Source of the DNA: an uncultured Eubacteriales bacterium
Lineage (GTDB): Bacteria > Bacillota > Clostridia > Christensenellales > Aristaeellaceae
NCBI GenBank assembly: GCA_900553905.1
Contig: USFL01000035.1
Span: 1-9,831 of the forward strand
Direction of reading: 5' to 3'
Length of the DNA: 9,831 nt
The first letter of the stretch is position 1; each line of letters begins with the position of its first letter. The notes below the pieces were generated by a model. It was not told where the DNA came from. It searched no databases and saw only the letters and a list, made by a program, of their open reading frames with translations. Below are positions 7,039-9,831 of this stretch, one piece after another. The position numbers were made by a program, and so were the translations under genes.

Positions 7039-7508
7039 GCCTCTTCCTCCTTTGTCTTTTGCATTTTTTCAAGCGCCTGGGAAAACGACGTGTCGTCAAT
7101 GCCTTCCATGAACTGCGTATCCAGGCAGTGGACGGTCAGGCGGTCGCCTTCGCTGTGAACGGTGATGGTGCCGGGCGTCAGCGTAATGGAATCCGCCAGC
7201 GCACTCTTGAACCCACCCTTCAGCGGGGTGCGGAAGGTGACCAGGTGGGGCTTGACCTCGAGCTTCGGGGCGAACACGATGCGCGTCAGCGCCAGGTTGC
7301 ATTTGACGATTTCCGTCAAAAGCAGTCCCACATAGCGCAGCGCGGCAGGGATCAGCCGGGCCGCGGCCCAGTCCTTTTTGGGGCTGTAGCCTAAAAACGC
7401 ACAGCAGAAGGCGTACAGCACGCCGGAGAGAACCGCGCCGAAAGCGGCGATTTCCCATGTCAGACGGCCATTAAACGCCACCCATAACAAGAAGAACACA
7501 AAGAACAT
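7035..7508 (-). CDS. mnhE: Na+/H+ antiporter subunit E (MnhE/MrpE, MbhA-like), first gene of the operon
   Basis: A 157-residue protein of the MNHE family. Hydrophobic helices occupy about 1-12, 18-40 and 52-70, with the typical FNGRLTWE after the first helix. A soluble cytoplasmic domain follows, containing the family signature ADSITLTPGTITV (105-117) and then DRLTVHCLD (122-130). MrpE is an accessory subunit at the edge of the complex, important for assembly and full activity rather than for proton conduction itself. The start at 7508 is fixed by GGGAGGAGG (7517-7525) with 8 nt spacing. It is the first gene after the promoter at 7590-7618 and overlaps mnhF by 4 bp. Confidence 0.95.
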   Translation of the reverse strand: MFFVFFLLWVAFNGRLTWEIAAFGAVLSGVLYAFCCAFLGYSPKKDWAAARLIPAALRYVGLLLTEIVKCNLALTRIVFAPKLEVKPHLVTFRTPLKGGFKSALADSITLTPGTITVHSEGDRLTVHCLDTQFMEGIDDTSFSQALEKMQKTKEEEA

Positions 7509-7583
7509 TCGATGGACCTCCTCCCTCTTGCGGATGATGGCCGGCTCCCCTCATTTAATAGGTAAGAACACGAAAACCATCAG
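7509..7583 (-). other. Predicted 5' leader of the mnh operon
   Basis: About 75 nt between the predicted start of transcription and mnhE. The first bases (TGATGG, 7577-7582) can pair with CCATCA (7535-7540), and the inner GATGG can alternatively pair with CCATC (7511-7515), which lies between the ribosome site and the ATG. Both stems are short with long loops. I recognise no known riboswitch core. Confidence 0.3.
7517..7525 (-). promoter_or_regulatory. Strong ribosome binding site of mnhE
   Basis: GGGAGGAGG on the minus strand, 8 nt before the mnhE ATG at 7508. It closely matches the anti-Shine-Dalgarno complement and is among the strongest sites in the operon, as expected for the first cistron. 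Confidence 0.85.
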
Positions 7584-7589
7584 CTTGAC

Positions 7590-7618
7590 ATTGTACGCCG
7601 CAACCCTGCAAAAGTCAA
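7590..7618 (-). promoter_or_regulatory. Predicted housekeeping promoter of the mnh operon
   Basis: On the minus strand, TTGACT (7613-7618, five of six consensus bases) is followed after exactly 17 bp by TACAAT (7590-7595, five of six). Transcription would begin near 7583, giving a leader of about 75 nt before mnhE. It lies 61 bp above the first gene and about 40 bp below the stop of the glycosyltransferase gene. No extended -10 TG is present. The near-consensus match suggests constitutive, fairly strong transcription unless a regulator intervenes. Confidence 0.75.
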
Positions 7619-7655
7619 CGCCGGCCAGGAATGGTTTCGCATTTTTCCGGCAGGT

Positions 7656-9170
7656 TTAGCGGCTGCTTAGCGATTTTTGACGGTACAGATAAACCGCGTC
7701 ATACCAGAAGTTCGGGCTGCTTTCCGTGGCGATCAGCTCATAGCGCTCCACGATCCATTCCGGCTGTTTGCCTCGCGTGATGACATAATCGCATCGTCCC
7801 TCGCGCAGGTAGCGCTCCTGTTCCGTGAGCATCTCCTCCAGGGGCACGTTGGTCTGGTGAAAGTATTTCACGCTCGGTACAAGCCCGGCGGCGGTGTAGA
7901 AGCCCGCATCCATGAAGCCATAGTTGAGCAGCGTCGCGTCAGGCTCCAGATAGGCGGCGATGCGGTACTGCATGGTTTCTTCACGGGGCTGGCCAAAGGG
8001 CGCGCCGTAATCCGCCGTCATGTTGCCGCTCAGCAGTGGGCACAGGCCTACGCAAGCGGCCGCCAGCGCCGCGGCGCAGCCCGTCAGCGCCCATCGTGAG
8101 AGGCGTGCAAGCCTGCTCTCTAGCAGCCGGCCCAGGGGGACGAGGCCCAGCGGCGCCAGCGCGGCCAGCGCCAGTCCGTAATAGGGGTAGCTCTTGCCGC
8201 CCGCAAACACGCCCAGCGCGCCCAGCATCGCAGCCAGCCACACGGCTAGGCCCTCGCGGCGGGGGCGCTTCCAGGCGTACCACACCAAGCCCCCGGCTAC
8301 GGACAGCACGCACAGCGGATTGTCCCGCACCCATTCCCAGCCGCACAGCAGCATGGCCTTGATCCGCTGCACAAGGCCGGAAGCCTCCTCGGAGGCAGAA
8401 TACAGGAACAGATTGTCATACAGATAGGTGCCCAGCCAGTCCGAGACGGCCCCGTTCACGCCGAAGTAGAGCACCCAGGGCAAGGTGGACAGCGCAAACC
8501 CCGCAATCAGCCAACCGAGCGAACGCCACAGGCCGCGCCAGTCGCGCCGGGCTGCCAGGTGGACCAGCAATGCCAGGAACAGCCCGGCATGCACGCCGCA
8601 AATGGTGAATTTGATCCAGAACACGCAGCCGGCCAGCACGCCCTGCCAAACAAGCTCGCGCGCCGGCATACGCCCGCCGCCGCGGCCAAAATGGCGCAAA
8701 ACGCCGTAGAGCGACCAGACCATCAGCGGCAGGCACAGTTCCTCGGCACTGTCGCCTTCCGCAAAGCTGGCGGAGGTATAGATCAGCAGCGCCAGCACAG
8801 GAAGCATCAGCCAGGCGGCGCGGCGCGCGCCATAGAGGACCATCAGACGATAGGCGCCGGTCAAAAACAGGGCCGCAAGGCAGATCTCCATCAGGTACAC
8901 GCCGGTAAAATCCCAAAAGGAGATCAGCGCGCACAGCGCGTGCAGGGCATAGAGCAGCGGCCCCTTGTGGTCATACAGGTCGCGGTAGACCACCTGGCCC
9001 CGCGTCATGCCCTTGCCGATGGTAAAGTAGATGTTGGCGTCGGACCAGTCGTTGATGGGATAGCCGAAGGAGGACTTGGAGCAAAAAAACAGCACCGCCG
9101 CGGCAACGAGCAGCGCATAGGCAAAGACCCGCGCATTTTGCCCGCGGCGGGAGCGAACGGCGCACATCAT
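7656..9170 (-). CDS. GT-C-fold polytopic membrane glycosyltransferase-like protein (GT39/ArnT-like)
   Basis: A 504-residue protein with a basic N-terminus (RSRRGQNAR), a first helix (about 15-30) and many further helices. The first extracellular loop carries Asp41 and Asp44 (NDWSDANIYF) and then YRDLYDHKGPLLY (62-74). This matches the D...YRD..DHKxPLxY pattern of GT39/ArnT-like enzymes, which transfer sugars from polyprenyl-phosphate donors on the outer membrane face. A GKSYPYYGLALAALAP segment (325-340) matches the usual late-helix motif. The C-terminal about 110 residues are soluble and probably extracellular. Donor and acceptor are unknown; a cell-wall or teichoic-acid-like polymer is only a guess. 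The frame is open up to 9362, but the upstream part is polar and would cross the divergent degV promoter. ATG 9170 was chosen because AGAAAGGGG lies 7 nt before it. ATG 9167 is equally possible. It has no visible functional link to the antiporter genes. Confidence 0.8.
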   Translation of the reverse strand: MMCAVRSRRGQNARVFAYALLVAAAVLFFCSKSSFGYPINDWSDANIYFTIGKGMTRGQVVYRDLYDHKGPLLYALHALCALISFWDFTGVYLMEICLAALFLTGAYRLMVLYGARRAAWLMLPVLALLIYTSASFAEGDSAEELCLPLMVWSLYGVLRHFGRGGGRMPARELVWQGVLAGCVFWIKFTICGVHAGLFLALLVHLAARRDWRGLWRSLGWLIAGFALSTLPWVLYFGVNGAVSDWLGTYLYDNLFLYSASEEASGLVQRIKAMLLCGWEWVRDNPLCVLSVAGGLVWYAWKRPRREGLAVWLAAMLGALGVFAGGKSYPYYGLALAALAPLGLVPLGRLLESRLARLSRWALTGCAAALAAACVGLCPLLSGNMTADYGAPFGQPREETMQYRIAAYLEPDATLLNYGFMDAGFYTAAGLVPSVKYFHQTNVPLEEMLTEQERYLREGRCDYVITRGKQPEWIVERYELIATESSPNFWYDAVYLYRQKSLSSR

Positions 9171-9177
9171 GCATCCG

Positions 9178-9186
9178 CCCCTTTCT
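9178..9186 (-). promoter_or_regulatory. Ribosome binding site setting the glycosyltransferase start
   Basis: AGAAAGGGG on the minus strand, 7 nt before ATG 9170. It supports this start over the longer open frame reaching 9362, and agrees with the promoter at 9207-9235, whose transcript would begin near 9200. Confidence 0.6.
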
Positions 9187-9206
9187 CCGCGCGATTCTCT
9201 GCTTTC

Positions 9207-9235
9207 AGTGTACCATATTTGGAAACGGGAAACAA
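9207..9235 (-). promoter_or_regulatory. Predicted extended -10 promoter of the glycosyltransferase gene
   Basis: Minus strand: TTGTTT (9230-9235) as a weak -35, a 17-bp spacer, and TACACT (9207-9212) preceded by TGG, an extended -10 arrangement that compensates for a weak -35. Transcription would start near 9200, leaving about 30 nt of leader before ATG 9170. The -35 overlaps one arm of the inverted repeat at 9233-9272. Confidence 0.6.
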
Positions 9236-9272
9236 GCGGCCCAGGGCGGTGCAAAAGGAGGCGAGCCGCTTG
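9233..9272. repeat. 8-bp inverted repeat overlapping both divergent -35 elements
   Basis: CAAGCGGC (9233-9240) and its exact reverse complement GCCGCTTG (9265-9272) are separated by 24 bp. The outer three bases of each arm are the TTG of the -35 elements of the two divergent promoters. A dimeric regulator bound here could control both genes, but the arms may also be chance extensions of the shared TTG. No known operator family is recognised. Confidence 0.45.
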
Positions 9273-9298
9273 CAAAAATGGAACGGACAGGGTACAAT
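9270..9298 (+). promoter_or_regulatory. Predicted promoter of the degV-family gene
   Basis: TTGCAA (9270-9275, four of six consensus bases), a 17-bp spacer, and TACAAT (9293-9298, five of six). Transcription would start near 9305, giving a leader of about 55 nt that includes the 14-bp palindrome at 9323-9336 and the ribosome site at 9347-9355. Confidence 0.7.
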
Positions 9299-9322
9299 AA
9301 CTACGTATCATAAGAACTGATA

Positions 9323-9336
9323 GGGCCGATCGGCCC
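9323..9336. repeat. Perfect 14-bp palindrome in the degV leader
   Basis: GGGCCGATCGGCCC is fully self-complementary and lies between the predicted transcription start (near 9305) and the ribosome site. It could be an operator for a dimeric repressor. In RNA it could form only a tight hairpin with little or no loop and no U-run after it, so it is not a terminator. Confidence 0.5.
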
Positions 9337-9346
9337 ACTTCTTTCC

Positions 9347-9355
9347 AAAGGAGGG
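9347..9355 (+). promoter_or_regulatory. Ribosome binding site of the degV-family gene
   Basis: AAAGGAGGG, 5 nt before ATG 9361. It is a strong match that fixes the start codon. Confidence 0.85.
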
Positions 9356-9360
9356 TCCGC

Positions 9361-9831
9361 ATGAATCCGTATGTGTTTATGACCGATTCCGATTCCGACC
9401 TGCCCTTCCGCTATGTGGACGAACTGGACATGACCATGGTGTACATGCCCTATATCCTGGACGGAAAGGAATACTTCGACGACCTGGGCCGCAGCGGCAG
9501 ACAGAAGGAATACTTCGACAACATGCGCGCCGGCGCCGCGCCGGTCACTTCCCTGCTGCCGACGGCGGCGTATATCGAATATTTTGAGCCCTGTTTTAAG
9601 GATGGCAAGGATATCCTGTTTGTGGCGTTTTCCAGCCAGCTGTCCGGCACGATCAACAATGTGTACGCCGCCCGCGAGGAGCTGCTGGCCAAGTATCCCG
9701 ACCGCCGCATGACGGTGGTGGACACGCTGAGTATCTCCGCTCCGCAGACCATCCTCATACTCAAGGCCCACGAGCTCTACCGCCAGGGCAAGAGCATGGA
9801 CGAGGTGGCCCAGTGGCTGGAGGACAACAAG
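9361..9831 (+). CDS. DegV-family (FakB-like fatty-acid-binding) protein, N-terminal part, cut by window edge
   Basis: An open plus-strand frame of 157 codons running off the right edge; the family usually has about 280-290 residues. It starts MNPYVFMTDSDSDLPFRYVD, matching the family opening TDSxxDLP. Next come YMPYILDGKEYFDD, PVTSLLPTAAYIEYF (61-75, the family's T-S ligand-site region), the signature SSQLSGTINNVYAAREEL (91-108) and VVDTLSIS (119-126). FakB/DegV proteins hold a fatty acid for phosphorylation by a FakA-type kinase, feeding exogenous fatty acids into phospholipid synthesis. That role is known for the family and inferred here. In this copy the usual TSQPS site reads TSLLPT, so ligand preference may differ. 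The start is fixed by AAAGGAGGG. It is divergent from the glycosyltransferase gene with a 190-bp spacer. No FakA-like gene is in the window. Confidence 0.9.
   Translation, partial: MNPYVFMTDSDSDLPFRYVDELDMTMVYMPYILDGKEYFDDLGRSGRQKEYFDNMRAGAAPVTSLLPTAAYIEYFEPCFKDGKDILFVAFSSQLSGTINNVYAAREELLAKYPDRRMTVVDTLSISAPQTILILKAHELYRQGKSMDEVAQWLEDNK

Noticed and set aside
1..7508. Reading the operon as respiratory complex I (nuo)
   Set aside because: MnhE, MnhF, MnhG, MbhD and MbhE-MnhB are Mrp/Mbh-specific, and no NuoA, NuoH or peripheral-arm subunits are present in the window.
7620..7651. GCCGG/CCGGC hairpin just downstream of the glycosyltransferase stop as a terminator
   Set aside because: Only a 5-bp stem with a 22-nt loop. 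The A-run is inside the loop and no U-run follows, so it is not a credible intrinsic terminator.
9171..9362. N-terminal extension of the glycosyltransferase up to 9362
   Set aside because: The extra 64 residues would overlap both divergent promoters, lack family features and have no ribosome site. The start at 9170 has one.
9301..9771. Minus-strand open frames antisense to the degV-family gene
   Set aside because: The plus strand carries the recognisable DegV motifs, a promoter and a ribosome site. The antisense frames show none of these.

Overview
The window looks like chromosomal DNA of a high-GC member of the Clostridia (Firmicutes). This is inferred from strong AAGGAGG-type ribosome sites before nearly every gene, near-consensus housekeeping promoters with 17-bp spacers, a DegV-family gene and the gene content. 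Nothing in the sequence fixes the species. No RNA genes, insertion sequences, CRISPR arrays or long repeats were seen.

Left and centre (1-7508, minus strand): ten tightly packed genes form one operon, read from right to left, encoding the membrane arm of an Mrp/Mbh-type cation:proton antiporter. The order is MnhE, MnhF, MnhG, an MbhD-like protein (DUF4040), an MbhE-MnhB fusion, MnhC, then three full-length NuoL/NuoM/NuoN-like (MnhD-type) channel subunits and the first 92 residues of a fourth, cut by the left edge. The order matches that of archaeal membrane-bound hydrogenase clusters (mbhA-H) and not the mrpABCDEFG order of Bacillus. No full-length MrpA is present: its C-terminal domains occur as separate or fused genes. 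A near-consensus promoter (7590-7618) and a leader of about 75 nt precede the operon. No hydrogenase or other redox module lies in the window. Whether one follows past the left edge decides between a stand-alone antiporter and a redox-driven ion pump.

Right (7656-9170, minus strand): a GT-C-fold polytopic glycosyltransferase-like membrane protein of about 504 residues, with its own extended -10 promoter. It faces the same way as the antiporter operon, and no convincing terminator separates them.

Far right (9361-9831, plus strand): the first 157 codons of a DegV-family (fatty-acid-binding, FakB-like) protein. It is divergent from the glycosyltransferase gene. The 190-bp intergenic region holds two divergent promoters, an 8-bp inverted repeat whose arms overlap both -35 elements, and a perfect 14-bp palindrome in the degV leader.

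The most notable points are the stack of at least four proton-channel subunits in one operon, three of them with every charged pathway residue kept; the MbhE-MnhB fusion with its hydrophilic N-terminal tail; and the symmetric divergent promoter region.
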